Positions 49,000-63,455 of a stretch of 64,000 nt of DNA are shown piece by piece. Position 1 is the first letter of the stretch, and every line of letters starts with the position of its first letter. Both the position numbers and the translations under genes were made by a program. Location: the NCBI RefSeq assembly GCF_003286085.1, contig NW_020825340.1:124001-188000 (forward strand), given 5' to 3'. The notes below the pieces were generated by a model, which saw only the letters and a list, made by a program, of their open reading frames with translations, was not told the origin of the DNA and searched no databases. Source of the DNA: Drosophila persimilis. Lineage: Eukaryota; Arthropoda; Insecta; Diptera; Drosophilidae.

Positions 49000-49688
49000 A
49001 AATAAGTATATAGAGAGCAGCCTTTAACCTTTTTTTTTTTGCTCCGGCCGCGGCCACAACAACATTTTCCAAAATTTTCCGAACGTGGAGTAACTATTTT
49101 TTTCCTCCCACTCTGGGCACGCCGCGAAAACAATAAACAATAAATTAAATATAATAAAATTGTTATCTATTGCCGACAAAATGAGTTCTACAAGTGCATG
49201 TTTGTTGGTCTCTCTCACTCTCTGAAATCGTAAACAAATTGTGAAAAAAGTCAATATACGACATAGATATTTAAATAAATCGCGTTCGTTGCCGATAAAA
49301 TATTTGTATTTGGAGGAAGCCGCAACAACAGCAGCGACGTCAGCAGTGCGTGGTGCAAGTGTATTGGTGTTTAACACGGCCGTCCGAAATACATATATTC
49401 CAGAATAAGCGCGCCGCCACTCTTAGCTGTATGAGTGCATCTGACGTATATACGTATGTACATACACACCCGCAAGTAAATAAGAAGAAATTAGCGCAAC
49501 ACAAAAAAGTGAAATTTTCTTCCATAAAAGTCGAGGAAAATATCAGTACCAGTTCTTTGCATAAGTGATTGTTTTTTTTTGGTGCAAGTGGAAAATTAAT
49601 ATCAACTCCCAGGCTGGACGCAGAGGTAGCAGCAGCAGCGGCAGCAGTAGCACCCACAGCAATAACGGATTTTTGCTCTCCACGCGGG
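49000..49688 (+). other. Probable noncoding first exon of a plus-strand gene
   Basis: A+G-rich sequence with CAG-type repeats (GGTAGCAGCAGCAGCGGCAGCAGTAGC) ends at CACGCGG|GTAAGTTTC, a strong donor at 49689. No long plus-strand coding frame is present before it, so it looks like a 5' untranslated exon. The exact start is unknown. Its partner exon is not in the window. From remembered synteny the gene could be A2bp1/Rbfox1 (67E); this is a guess to test. Confidence 0.4.
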
Positions 49689-52190
49689 TAAGTTTCACCC
49701 CCTCCCCATCGTCTTTTGCTAAAATTTTCATTACGCCGAAAGGAAAAAAAATTCAATATGTATGCGAGAGCAAGCAGCGCCCCACACTCCATTCCATCTC
49801 CACTCTCTTGCTTGCTCTCTCTATCTCTCTCTCCCTCTCTCTCCTTTGCTTCAACTATCCAATTTAACCTCAACCGGTCTGCTGCTGCTGCGGCCGGCGT
49901 CGGCGTCTCCCCGTATGCATGCATGTGTGTGTGTGTGTGTGCTCGTTAAAAATGCTCTGCCGCAGTCGGCGTTCTTCTTTAACTCTCGCGCATTATTTCG
50001 CCAAAGCTCCAACTTTTCCCTCCTCCACCTCCTCCTATATATTGACAATTTTTACAGCTTTTGGCGTTTGTCTGTCTGCCGCTGTCGGTGCCAGCGTCGT
50101 CGCCGTGACGCCATGGCTTAGGCGATTGTGTTTTTTTTTTTTTTTTTTTCTATTGTATCTGCCGCAGCGCTGCTTGACTGGTCGCGAGGGGGTAGTCTTG
50201 TCGTTCCGTTATCTACACACATTTGCGGTGCCCTGAAATGTATCTGCAGCTGCCATGAATGAGCGGGCCTCTGCTCTTGCATATTAAGTGTGTTAATGAA
50301 CTTTTCTTGGGTACGTACGATTGCAAACTTGGCTAATTACCCGCACGCACTTTTGGGCGCTTTGCAACACTTGAACGTTTTCGAGAATGACCCCACGCAC
50401 ACACGTACACCAGCCTGCACTTGTTCGCCAACATGGCTCTCTCTCAATGCCTGCCTGCCTGCCTGCCTTCGTCTCTCTTTCTCTCTTGCTCCCTCTTTCG
50501 GGTTTCCCCTGCTCTCACTGGCTCCCTTCCCTCCACTAGCACAGTCGTGGCTATGTTTCGGGAATGCGTGCCGCCGTGCCGTAGCCGGGTAACGAACGCA
50601 TTTTGGCAAACAGCACGAAAAGTTGCATGCTCCAAAATACACACACACACACACAGACACATGTAGACATAACCACCTTGCTCTCGCTCTCTCTTCCACT
50701 ATCTTTCTCTCTGTCAGCAGCACTTGTTATGCTGCTCCCACTCACACGCTGCACGTCGTTAGTTTTAAACTTATTTTGGCATTCTTTATGTGCTACTGCA
50801 TTCTCTACGTCCCTCCCTCCCTTTCGTCTCGTCTCGCATCGTCTCGTCTCGTACCGTCCCGTGCCGTCTCGATGGCGACCCAGACCCGCATTTCCAGCTA
50901 GCGACAGCAGCACCGTTGTTGTAGGAGTCTGAGAACTATTCAAGTCGGGGGAACTAGTTCGCAGTGTCGTTGGCATTAGCTAAATAAATCAGATAATCTT
51001 CGTCGCATGCCTAAGAGGTAAGAGTTCCTGGCTGAAGACGGGAAACATTTTATGGGCTTGAACTTGAGGAAAATGTTTAATAGGTTAACAATTGTTATGC
51101 CCCAAGGAAACTGAACTGAGCGATCCAGAAACATACTATTGAAAGACACCAAGGCAACAGACAAATAATTCAATAATAAAGCATCCCAGACGGAAGAATT
51201 TCTGAAAATAATTTGGTTTTTCGTTTTTCACTATTAGTTTTAATCGGCTTGGTTAATTGGGAATTGTAGTAGTAGTAGTGGCTTTAGTTAAACCTTAATA
51301 CTTTATTTAAGAAAGTTCTTGGTGGTGTTCTAGAGCTGCCTCGGCGGTGTAAACAAATCCTGAAGTCTATCAAAATATTCTGTAGTGTAATCAGAGCATT
51401 CTGTATCGGCTCTGCATTGGGTATACACACTTCCATACAACATCCATACATGCATACACATACATACATATGTACCTGTGCTTGTACCTGCGCATGCATA
51501 GGTGTGAGAGAACACCGATATCCGAAATTCTCGTCTTTTTCAGCATGTTGTTGGTGTTGTTGGTGCAAGTGGAGCAGAACTCGACTTTGACGCAACGACT
51601 GCATGCGTAAGCAGCGCCAGTGCGCTCCCCCCGCCCCCCTCCCCCCTACCGGTTGCAGAGACCAAGATTTCTTTCAATTTAGGTTAGGGTTTCTTTTACA
51701 GTTTCAAGCTAATGGCAGTCGGCCAGGGTCAATCCAAGTGCATGAAAGATTGTATATGGAGTGTTATTGAGGGTGTGTGGGGGGTGGGGTGGGGTCTGGA
51801 AAGGAGGTAGTGTTGCATACTGGATTCATTCCATTCCATCATCACATATTGCAGTTGTTTTCTATTTCGTTTGCTGCAACAGAAATGCGAATTGTTGGAA
51901 CACCACACACAGTAACACATTGGCATGTGGCCCCCGCCTCCGCCTCCACCACCACCACCACCTCCATCTCACTCCGGTATCAGCCCACCCCCCCTCCTGC
52001 TCTGGTACACACGACACTCTCTCGTGCCATGCTCCTCTATGTACTGAGCTTACAACAACAAAACAGCAAGCCGAAATGCAGTTTAAAGCGCAACTAAAAC
52101 TAAACAGAGCTCTCCAAGTGGGTGTCCATAGAAGGGGAGGTGGGGGTTTGGGGGGTGATTTCTCTATATGTATGCCCCCCCCGTACGGTA

Positions 52191-52194
<4 letters not shown>

Positions 52195-52234
<40 letters not shown>
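52195..52234 (+). repeat. (TG)n microsatellite
   Basis: About 19 uninterrupted TG units, the longest TG array in the right-hand non-coding region. Confidence 0.95.
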
Positions 52235-52238
<4 letters not shown>

Positions 52239-55200
52239 GATGTTTGGATTTCTATGTATGGAATGGAGAGTGGATTTTATATCAAAAGTACAGTCGCCTA
52301 TCGCTGTTGTTGCTTTATTTCATAGTTTGGTGTACATATGTATATATGTGTGTCTGTAGGTATGCATGTATGTATGTATGTGTTTGTACATAAATTGCAT
52401 GTTCATGCTTCAATAGTTGCATGCAGCAGCGTCCATGCCAGCACCATTGTTGAAAGATAGAGTGTGTGAAAGAGAGAGAGAGAGGGAGGGAGGGAGAGAG
52501 AGAGAGAAGTGATTGAGAGATGGGCGGGCAAGGGGGTCAGGGCTATACCTAAGCCTAAGCTTTTGCATTGGATGCGGATGCGGATGCACCGAAACTCTGG
52601 TCTCTGTTGACAACGAAAACCAGGGCCAAAGCCGGAATCCAGCGTTAACAAGGAATCAAAATATGCAAGCGCCTTGGCCTGGCCGTACGATTGCGATTGC
52701 GATTGCGATTACGCAGATCATTACAGATCGAATTATTAGTGTTGTAAAGGGATGAAATGAGGCAAAAGACTCTGTAATTCGTTTCCCCCCCACCCAATCC
52801 TGTTCTACATAACTTTGGCTTCTCCTCTCCTCCCCTCCGCCCGTCCTCTGTCCACTGTCCTCGTTTGACGTCTCTTCTATCCACCCCACTCTTTACCACT
52901 GGCTTCTTCTCCTACCTTCTTCCTTGGGCTCTTTTTTTGTTTTGTTTTTTTTTTTTGCTGTAGCTGTTGTTGCTTTTGTTTTATACATATATATTTTTTA
53001 TGATTCCCTTTTGTGCTTTGCTGTGCTTGGGAGTGTGCGAAAGGGAGAGGGACACTTTCGTACTTATGGATGAAGGGGGGGCGGCGGTAGGTTGGGGAAG
53101 AGCTTTAGCGTTGCGTGTGCTGAAAAAATCGATTAAGGGGCATGCGGTGGGGGGAGGGGGGTGGCAGGAACAGAGTGCTGGGGCAACTTAAATTTAAAGC
53201 AGATGACAATCCGGAACCCCATCGTTGCGTTTTGTTTCGTTTATTGATTAAATATGTCCAAAAAGAGTGGGGAAAAACTGTCGTGGAATTATGGGGAAAT
53301 ATAATGAAAAATGAAAATTGACTTATTGATTTTGTAATGAGCTTACACTTTCTTCCCCTCCCTGTCTCTCTCTATCTCTCTCTCTCTTTCCCTCTCTCTT
53401 TTGCTCTAGGTCTGCGGCCAGCCCTGGTTATGCTGTTAAGGGGGTGTGGGGTGGTGGATGGGGGGTGGGGGGAGGTGTGGAGTGGTATGGAATGGTAGGG
53501 CTTCCGCTTATGTATAAAACTTTTTCGGAAGCAAGAAAGCAACAACAATATGAGATGGCGGCTGCTGCAATTGGAGTGGGTGTGGGTGGGGGTGTGGGAG
53601 TGGGTGGGGGTGGGAGTGGGGGAGGAGGAGAGGGAGTGCTAGGGAGGCTGCTGATGCCTGGCGAGAGAGCGTAGGAGAGAGAAAGGGCTGCTTGCTTTGG
53701 GTGCTTGTGTTGTTTGTGTATTGGGTGCCGTTAGTTGAAATGCAGACGTTTTGCATTGTTGTTTGTGGGTGGAGGGGGGAAAGAGGGAGGAGTAAAGCAG
53801 AAAGGTTGGGTGGTAGGGTGGTAGGGTGTGCTGTGGCAGCGGCGGCTCTGTGGCTGTAAAATGCCCCGAAACCCGGTACAGCTGTGTATGCATGTGTACA
53901 TAAACACACACACACACACTCAGAGAAAGAGAGAGAGAGAGAGAGAGAGTGAGAGAGAGAGAAGTAGAGTGGAGTGGAGTGGAGTGAAGAGCCGAGCCGA
54001 GCATGCAAAAACAGATACATATACAAAACAGGCAATGAGTGGAGGGAGTGGAGGAGACAGAGACAGAGACCCCCCAACCTCCAGTATGGTCTCGGTCAGG
54101 TCCGGGTCGGGTCGGGTCTGGTCTGGTCTGGTCGGAAGGAAGCTCAGCTCAGAGCACCATCGCCACTGCCACCACTACAGCCCGCATAGCTCAAGGATGC
54201 ATATAATATCCGGGCCGCTCCTCGCATTCCCCAGCCCCAGCCCCAAACCAAACACTCGCAGCAAACAAGGCCTATACAAGTGGGGTTAAGGTCCATTCAG
54301 TGTGGATTTTCTACCGATTTCGGATTGTCCTATCCCTCTCTCTCTCTATCTCTCTCTCTCTGTATCTCTCTTTGTGGGTGGGTGGATAGTTAGTTGCGTA
54401 ATCTATGCGTTGATTTGGTTCTGAACCCATTGTATATCACTGAACCCGACGACTTCCTGCTGGTCAAAACGAATGTGGTTTGGGGTGGCGTGGCGTGGTG
54501 TGGTGTGGTTCAACACTCGAACCCGAAATGCAAATTTTCCCAAATTGTAAATCCGAATATTCGAATTTGTCGATGGCACATGCCAGGACCCATGCAGTAC
54601 GTCTGGGGAGCATATGATGATGTTGATAATGATATATGTTGTTGCAGGTGGGTAATCTTTAGTAGGAAATTAGTTTTAGCCGCAACGCCAGCAGCACCAC
54701 TCACCATGCCTATCGAACACCGCCTCCTGCTTCTGCCTGCCCGGCAGCTCAATCAACCATTAATATTACGCAATTTTAATGATATTGGCAATTAGCGTGG
54801 AGAAAGAGGAGGGACACGGTGGTGCGGTGGTGTGGGGTGGGGGTTAAAAGCCACTTGCTAATTCCAATATACGGCCCATGTCCCATGGCTATTATTTATG
54901 AAAGAGCATAGCCTCAGACTCAGGTTCCCTGGGCATGTCCAAACTATAAATTGCAGGCGCAACTGTACCTGAAATGCAAAATGGTGAGTAATCCTAAGCT
55001 GAGCGCCATGTTTGGTTGAATGGTGGCAGTGGGCTGGTTCTGGGTGCTGGGTGCTGGGTGCGGGTGGCGGGTGGCGGGTAGCGGGCTGCTGGTGGTTTGG
55101 GATGCTATAGTAGTGTGGTGGGGTGATGTGGACTGATGTTGGGGTCGGGGAGGTCGCCAACTTCGATTTTGCGCGTTTGGCAATTATGTGGACATGTGTC

Positions 55201-58200
55201 TTGATGCCTCCCGGACACACATATATATATATACATACATGCATACATATACGCATATGTAGCCTCTATATGTTTTTAGATGTGTGTAGAGGTAGAATCT
55301 CCCCCCACCCCCCACTACAGACCCCGCCCACCCTCTGAGGCCATAGTTTAGTTTGGGAACCACGCAGAACACGCCCTAAGCCCCCGCCCCACCGCCCAAA
55401 CAGTGGGAAAACAGGAGCAACAACAGCCGCAGTAGTAGCAGCTGGGACTCCACCCCCACCCCCACCCCCTCTTCCTCTAAAAAGCAACCTCCACCCTCCG
55501 CCCCTTCCACAATTCTACTACAACCCCCACCCCACCCCACCCCACATCCCGCTGAAGAGTTGCCTGCATAAAATATTTCTAGATACACATTTTTGTTAGG
55601 GCAAAAGCAGAAGAAGAAGAAGAAAAAGAGGAAAGGAGGGGGGGAAAAAAACAGTTACCCAACACACAGACAGGGAAGGGACGCATGAGGGGGCGGGGCC
55701 GGAGAGTTGGGGTTGGGTTCGGGCTTGGGTTTGGCTGTGTTGCTATGTCGGCAGCCCTGTGGGCCCTGGGGGTGGTGAGGGTGAATGAGACCAGACGAAA
55801 AGACTGCGGTATCCACAACCGCTATTTTCTCTCCGCCCTTTCCCGCAGTCATTCCTTTGGGAGGAGCCACCCCACTCCCACCCACTTTAAAGGGCAGCTT
55901 TAAAGCTTCGACTAAAGTTTCCGCCCACCCACTGGCGCCGCCACCATCTTGAAGCCTCCCCCCTCCCCCCGCACTAAGTGAAGTAACTTGTCGAATCCCT
56001 GTCATATTGTTGTTCTTGTTGTGTCTCGCCTTGTTTTTCGGTGGTGGAAAAGTTTTGGCCAAAAGTGCGTGGGCCGTCCAGGTGAGGTGGTGGGGGGAGG
56101 GTGTTGAAGATGTGAGGGCGGAATACCATCATCATTGCCGTCTGCTTATGGCAGGCCCGCAAATTGCTGAAAACAGATTTACTTCCGATCCGAAGTGGAA
56201 TTTTCCTAATGGCAGACCAGTCTTTCGATTTTAGGAACCTTTTGCCCCAATTTCTTTTTGGGTGGGGGTGGGGGTGGGGGTGTTCATTAAATAATACTTA
56301 CCATAGTTAATACAAGAATAATCTAAATAATCTATTGCATAATCATGGCTAAACTTTCAGTTTATACTTTTGCTTACTTTGTTTATTTGAAAACATTTTG
56401 TTTGTTGTTTTGTTTGCCAAAACTGTTTCTATTTTATGGCAGGCGGGCAGGGCACACTCTTTGCTTTTTCGGTTCTTTTTCATTCGGTCAGAGATCATTA
56501 TTCTTTTAAACACTGAACTAAAGCTTTGCACAGATTTGTTTATGTTTTTGCTGCTGCCGTGGGGATAATCTGTATAATCCGACAAATCTGATTTAAATCA
56601 GATAACTATCTGCAAGGGTATCAAATGCTTTGACTTTCGGTTTTGTTCTTTTTTGCGTTTGTTATTGCTTCGCTTTTTGCTATTTTGTGGTTCTTTAATT
56701 GCCTGATTAGCTGCCCGAAGACCGCACAAACACACACACTCGAATGCCACAGTATACACATGCAAAAGTAGAAGCCACACACAGGCAGGCAGCCATGCCC
56801 CTCCAAATAGAGAGCTGCCTGGTGTGCATGTGCTGCTCGCTCTCTTTCGGTCTCTCTCTCTCTCCCTCTCTCTCTGTGTCTGTCTGTTTCTCCTCCATTC
56901 CGCCTTCTCCTTAGCTTCTTTTCTTCTCTGGGGCTGCTGCGCTTGGCTAATTTATGCACATTGAAGGTGCTTCAACGTTTCTGTTTTTTATAGCCAACTC
57001 TTTAAAACACAATTCAATAATTTATATGTACATGCTGTACATACATACATACATACATATGCACATATGGTATGTAGGTATGCACGCACATGTGTATTTA
57101 TGGTTATGGCAACATTTCTTTTTAGGTGAGAAATGAAATATGAAAAACATTTGCTTAATTTTTTCGGCATTTGGCCTGCACTTTTCAGCTGTCAGCTGTT
57201 GTCCCTCTTCCTCCCCGTCGCTTGCAGTGCCGTGCCGCCTCTTCTTTTCGTTTAGTTTTTTGTTTTGTGGCTGCTGTTGTAGCTCTCTCTCTCTCATTCG
57301 GACATTTGCTTTTGTGCCTGAGGCAATTGACCGTTTAAATGACTTGCTGCCGCTGCCGATGCCGCTGTCGTTGCTGCTGCGCTGCCCCTCGCCGTCGCTC
57401 ATTTCGATTGTTGTTCGAAATTTTGTCTTATGCGGCTGGCTTATCCTCGAATTCGAACAGGGGTTGCTTAGAAGAACAAGAAGAAGAAGAAGAAAAAGAG
57501 TTGAATGCCAGAAAGTTGCTTCCTTCTTGAGGTCCCTACCCCTCCATTAGCCCCTCATCTAACTGTAGAGAACAGGAATACACCTAAATGGATAACTTGC
57601 TTGCTATGGCTTGAAGGCCAGATGATTTTTCGTCAAACATTGTATGTATTCTATGTTGTAAATGGCAATAATCAAGCTGGCAAAATATATGTATGTATGT
57701 ACCTTCGAGTTAGAGAAGTTCATTATTGACTCGTACCATATACTTTTTGCCTTATGTACTAAAGTAAACTAAAACGCTGCTGTAAACACTTTTCCTTACA
57801 TTGATTTCTCCCTCGTTTTTTTTTTTCTGCTGATTTTCATGGTCAGCTCTTGCTGACTAATTATTTATGTATGCTTGATAATTATTGACCAACAACAACA
57901 GAAACTGCCGAGCCACTTGGTCTGTTTGCTGACGATCATTTCACTCAAATAATACAGAAAAAGCTGCAGTCCCCCCGTCCCCCTCTGACTAAAAGGCGGG
58001 CAGAGCAGCAAGAGCAGCACCAGCAAAAAAAAAGAAGAGAGAAATGCTTACCTCGGGGGACCGACGCTCAGATACCCTAGCGGTTCGATTAGTTCCGTGG
58101 CAGATGTGGGTTACAGTTGTGTCGCTACATTTATAACTATTCTGTGAAGAACTCCTTGAGACATCATCTTAAAAATGGTGGAATATTGAGGGACAGATGG

Positions 58201-61200
58201 AGTCACTTCCTTCTTGTCGTTTCAAGCTTCTGTCCAGAATCATTACACCCTATTCTGCAGGAGAAGGGTATCAAAAGTGGCAAAGCTGCTTTTTTGTTGG
58301 TGTTGTTTTCTTTTGACTTACCTTTTTACCTGTTTATTTTCAAAGTGTGGCATCTCGCTCGCACGCGCATAGTCCGCCAATCGCTAGTACATATGTATAT
58401 GTATGTATGCTGCTCGCTCACCAAAGAAAGGTAGGGAGGGGCAGAGAGAAAGAGGGGGATCAAGAGAGAGAGAGAGAGGGAGAGAGAGAAAGAGCGCGCA
58501 CACAAAGACAACTGCAAAACACGCGCGCGAGCTCGTTACACGTCATTAAGTGCAAAAAAAAAACGAAGAAAAATAAGAACAAGCGCATAAAAAATTGTAC
58601 CGTACATAGAGAGAGAGGGAATAATAGTATTAGTTGTTGTTGCAGCATCAGTTGCTGTTGTACCGTTAGTGCATCCATCCATCCATCCATTCATCCATCC
58701 ATCCATCGTCCAGATTTCTCCTGTTGTGCAAGTTCAGAGACCTAATTCCAAACATCTTCTGGAAGAAGCTCCATAGAGTATTGCCTTTTGACAATAGAAA
58801 ACTTTGTTGTTTTATATTGTCTGTATGTATGTGTTGGGAGCACTTTGTATGTGCTATTTACTTTCGCGATTCGCTTTTAGCTAAACATTCCAGCCTGCAA
58901 TTTTCCATTTACATGCACATGCTTATGCACATGTATAAAGGTATATCACCTAATGGGCCTTGGAAGATTAACAGTTATCGCTGATCTTTTCGAGAAAAGT
59001 TGTGATTCAGCCTTAACAACAGCCTCAAACTGAAAGTAGTACTCAATGCCTCGTCCGTCCGTACATATATGCCTGCCTGACCAGAGCATTGCTTATATAC
59101 TATTCTCTAGCTGAGAGTGTGGGCATGGGATGTACATATGCTTGTGTGTCTGTATTGTAAGTGTCGCCGCGCTTATCAGCAAAAGAGAGCTAGAAAAAAA
59201 TGTTTTCTCTTTTTTTGTTTTTTTTTTTGCGTTGACATTTATTTTTATACACTATGCATATGCACAGACAAATGTACAATACCTTAAGTATATAAATAAG
59301 TATGTATATATATATATATTTTCTTATTTGTCCCCACACATTCTAATCCAAGTGTTCGATATGCCAAGTATCCAGTATTGAAAGTTGGGGGAAAGGTACT
59401 TATCAGGGACTTGCAAAACCAAACAAGGAAATGGACATATGTACATATATATGTATATGCATTTATGTATGTATATGCAGTGATCGCTTATAAATAAGAC
59501 ATCCAAAAGTTCAACGGTAATTTCCCGTTTAATGGCCAGAGCCAATACATACATACATATGTACATGCATACATATATACGAGTTTATTGACAGACACCA
59601 CATTTCTGGAAGTTTCTGTTTAAAAATATGAAATATTAGGTCTTCATCATTGTTTGTGAAATATGTAGGGCGCAACAACAAGGGATACATTTTGTCCTAT
59701 TTTCTGGGAACTTTTTAATACTTTTTCACATAATTGTATTGAAATGGAAAACACACCTTTAGAATAGAAGGGTTGTCGACGAAACAGAAGTACATAGTTT
59801 TTATGTACATATGTACAAACATATGTACATATATGTATGTATACTACCCCAATTAGTCTTTTGCGAAAGTCTGAGCGTGCGAAGATACAATTACATGCTG
59901 TCCTGTGTACATCAATTTATCTGCATACATACGTATGCGAGTATGCATACATACATACATATTTGCATATTCATCGACTATAAACATGAATATATCTACA
60001 TATTATATACTGATACGTGTACATACATATGTACTCGCTCGTGGCTAGTTCAAGGCCCCAGTCATCAATGCATGGGAGCTGCGGACTAACGATGTAACGT
60101 GATTATCGTTTTTATACAAATCTTTGAATGACTGAATATGTTTTTCTTATAAACGATTTGCATAAATAACTATTAAATAAGAGTATAATACGTTGAACTG
60201 TTATATTTTTGTGACCATTTCACATAACTGATATTTATGGGTGCTGGAGATGGCGCGGACCCACCCTCTAGTATTAATAACCGATATTGACTGTACTTTC
60301 AGTTTTAATATGGAGGGGGAGGGGACGGAAGGAGCTGTCATAGTTCGATATTCGTTTAATTACACTAATGGCAAACGAAAATGAAATCTCTTCGCTCGAA
60401 AGAATTGAATGAAATAGTTGTACGAGTATTTTTTGCACTTATCGTAGCCGTAATATGAATGTCAAATGCGTGTGACAGTGTGTTCGTGTCTGTATTTTCG
60501 TTTGTCTCTCTGTGTGTGTGTGTGTGTGTGTGTGTAAAGTATCGGCTAACTGGTTTTCTGTTATTTCTTTTGGGCGCCGCTGTCGGGCAGAACAGAGGCA
60601 GCGGCAGCGCTGCCGGCATACCATTTACGTGTTTCTTTTTGGGGTTATTCTTAACGCGTGCGAGCTTCTCATTTTCGATACCCTTTTAGACGAAAAGTAT
60701 TCTGATTCTGGATAAATGTTCAAAGGGCGTACAGGTATCCACATCAACATTCGCAGATACAGCCGTTTGTTGATATTGAAATTTTTTATGTACTCCACAA
60801 AATTGTATCGAAATCAAATGTCTATACATATATCCACCATGGGAACTACGGATTATCCAGGGTATGAAAAGCTTCGGCATCCAAATCTAGCCTTTCTCCT
60901 TGTGTTTTTTGCTGTTGTTATTACAAAACTTTTTATTCGCTCGCGATAAGAGGCATTGCAGGGGCTGCCTTCCCATGGGGGAGTTGCCAGATAGGGGAAA
61001 CTGAGAATGTGAATGGTGAGAGTTACAGTTACAGTTATAGTTGTAGTTATAGTTAATGTTGTAACCTAACGGAGGCTCTTGGCTCTTGCTCTTAATTTGT
61101 GTATTTCTGGCCCAAAAACTTTAACAATTTCACATTTGTGTGTATTGTCAATGGACAAGTTCACACATTTGCGCAGGTTGTTCTTACATAAGTGTGCGTG

Positions 61201-63423
61201 CTATTTATATACTGTTTACATATGTACATGCTGTACATGCATATGTACATATATACATGGGCAGAATTGCATTCTGCACCTCCTCCTCTTCTCCTCTCTG
61301 TGCCCCCCTTCCATCGTCCTACTTGCCTCCCCGTCTTTGCTTTTGTTGTTTCTCTTGCTTTTTGTACATGCTGATGCCTGTCTCTGTGTCTGTGTCTCTC
61401 ACTCACACTCGGGCACGACACGTACATACATGCATACATAGGCAATGGGTTCAAGTTGTACATAAACCAAACGACCGACCGACCGAACGCTGCCTCTGTC
61501 TCTGCCACTGGCACTGCCACTGCCAGTGCTCTGCTGCGTCGTCGCCGTCTCTGCTTTTGTCTATCCAACCGTACGCCTCTCTACCTCTGCGTGTGTGTGT
61601 GCGAGAGTGTGTGCGTGTATATTTTATGGCAGCGCGCAAAAAGGCAACAAATCTATTTATTGCCATTTACTCAATATTTGGCACATTTAAAAGAGAAATA
61701 CATTAACTTGTTTCCTGCACTTGGCTGCTGCGCTGTGGAAAAATTCCACTTAATCAGACAAATTACCAGACGCGTCGGCCTCCCTCCCCTTTCTCTTAGC
61801 TCTTCCCCCTGACTAAAACAAAGCTTAAGTAAGGCGGCCGAAGCTTTTGATACTCTTTCAGCTTTATCATACGCGAGTAGTCATCCGATTGTGATCAAAT
61901 TTTGTTGAGTTATTTAATGGCACACGGAACTGCCTATGTACATGCACATGCACTATATACTGCGAGTACATAAACGAATAAATCAAGAATTTGTGCGCCT
62001 CTGCGCCTCGAACATCTGTCCCAGAATCATGCAACACATATACCCCCTTTTCTGCAAGTGTATCATCAAAATGTTCTTCAAGCGTAGCATTAAATGATGC
62101 TTTGGCAGCAACATCATCTCTGCTTTTTAGTTTTCTGCTGCCTCTGGCAACAACAACAACAACAACAACAACGGCAACAGCAACAGCAACAGCAACTTGG
62201 ACAAACAAAACCAGTTTTGAAAGTCATTAATTTTTAGCTTGTCTTTGCATTGTTGCTATTGCGGCGACGGCTTATGTATTTTACTGTTTATTTAGCTGGC
62301 AACGCTGGTCAAGAGCACGCAAAAACAAAAGAGAGGACACAAAACAGCTGTGCACTAGCCAGCATGTGGGGGAGGGTGGTTCCGCCCTGCACCCCCTGGC
62401 CAAGGCTCCATTTTCACTTGCCAATTACTCAGAAGAGCCATAAAAGACAGTACACGAGTATTTGTTTGTGAATTTACTTTGATGTGATAAGGAAAACAAA
62501 TCCATAACACATGCATATTGAATGTACATAAACAAATAAATAATATTTATAACAAATGATATGTCAATAATTTACCACAAAATACAAAAATATAAAAGAT
62601 ACATAGTATGTATGCATGCTTTGCACATAAATATTTAGCATAGGTAATTTTTATTTTGGGCTTAATTCAATTTAAATATAATTTATGGGAATAATACAAT
62701 TGTGATGAAATTCCTTTCTTTGTTTGGTGAAAAAAATGTATCGGTCCTTCGAACAGTGTGCGTCATTAATTTGCCACCAATGTTTTGTATAGTTAACCCA
62801 TTTAGAAGTTTTTGGTTCTTTTTGTTTGTTTGCTGTTTTCCCCCAACCAATCCAATGCTTATCGCCTGGCTATAAATAAACGCAACGAGAAAAGCAATAC
62901 ACCACAGTGGGCTGCATAATTATAGTGACACTCACAAGATAAGGCTGAGGCATAGCGTATAGCATATAGATATGTACATTTGGATGTAGGGCTGTCTGTG
63001 TGTGTGTGTTTGTATATAGAAAATGACTTTTGGGTTCTGCGATGTCACATTTCCATGTAAATTAAAGATAGTTTTCCATTGAGCTGCAACTTGCAGCTTG
63101 CAACTGGAACTGGACAATCGTAGGTTAGGTTCGAGAGTCGGGTTTTGGGTGCACCCATTGCATCATCATCTTCATCATCCCGGCGGTCCCTGCCCCTGCC
63201 ACTGCCACCACCCCGAGCGAACCGAAACCGAACCTCCCAAATCCCAGGCATGGTTGAGTAAATATGTATGTATGTATGTGCGACGAGGAAGGTCGGTTGG
63301 TTGGTCTCCCTTACCCCTACCCCCTACCCCATGTCCATGTCCCTGCCCCTGCCCTACCCCCCCGTCATATACAACAAGTCGTGCGCTCTCGCTTGCTCGC
63401 CTGCTTGCTTGCTCTCTCACGAA

Positions 63424-63455
63424 GCAGCAGCAGCAGCAGCAGTAGCAGCAGCAGC
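63424..63455 (+). repeat. (CAG)n-type trinucleotide tract
   Basis: GCAGCAGCAGCAGCAGCAGTAGCAGCAGCAGC, not inside a supported coding frame. Confidence 0.9.

Larger units (their letters stand above)
46649..49000. other. Repeat-rich intergenic region
   Basis: No gene seen. It contains a partial dispersed repeat (46780-47060), two GGTATATTT-bearing repeat copies (47440-47870 and 48160-48400) and arrays of CATCGATG motifs (48420-48520 and 48810-48920). Confidence 0.55.

Noticed and set aside
51761..52393. 210-codon plus-strand ORF
   Set aside because: Composed of GGGGTGG, CAC and TG repeat translations with no domain, and overlaps the (TG)n microsatellite.
53508..54077. Minus-strand Pro/Leu-rich ORF with CVCVC stretches
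   Set aside because: Built from GGGTGGG, GAGAGA and TG tracts; no start context or splice support.
58060..58110. GGTTCGATTAG resembling a tRNA B box
   Set aside because: No matching A box or cloverleaf at the correct spacing and the B box is imperfect.
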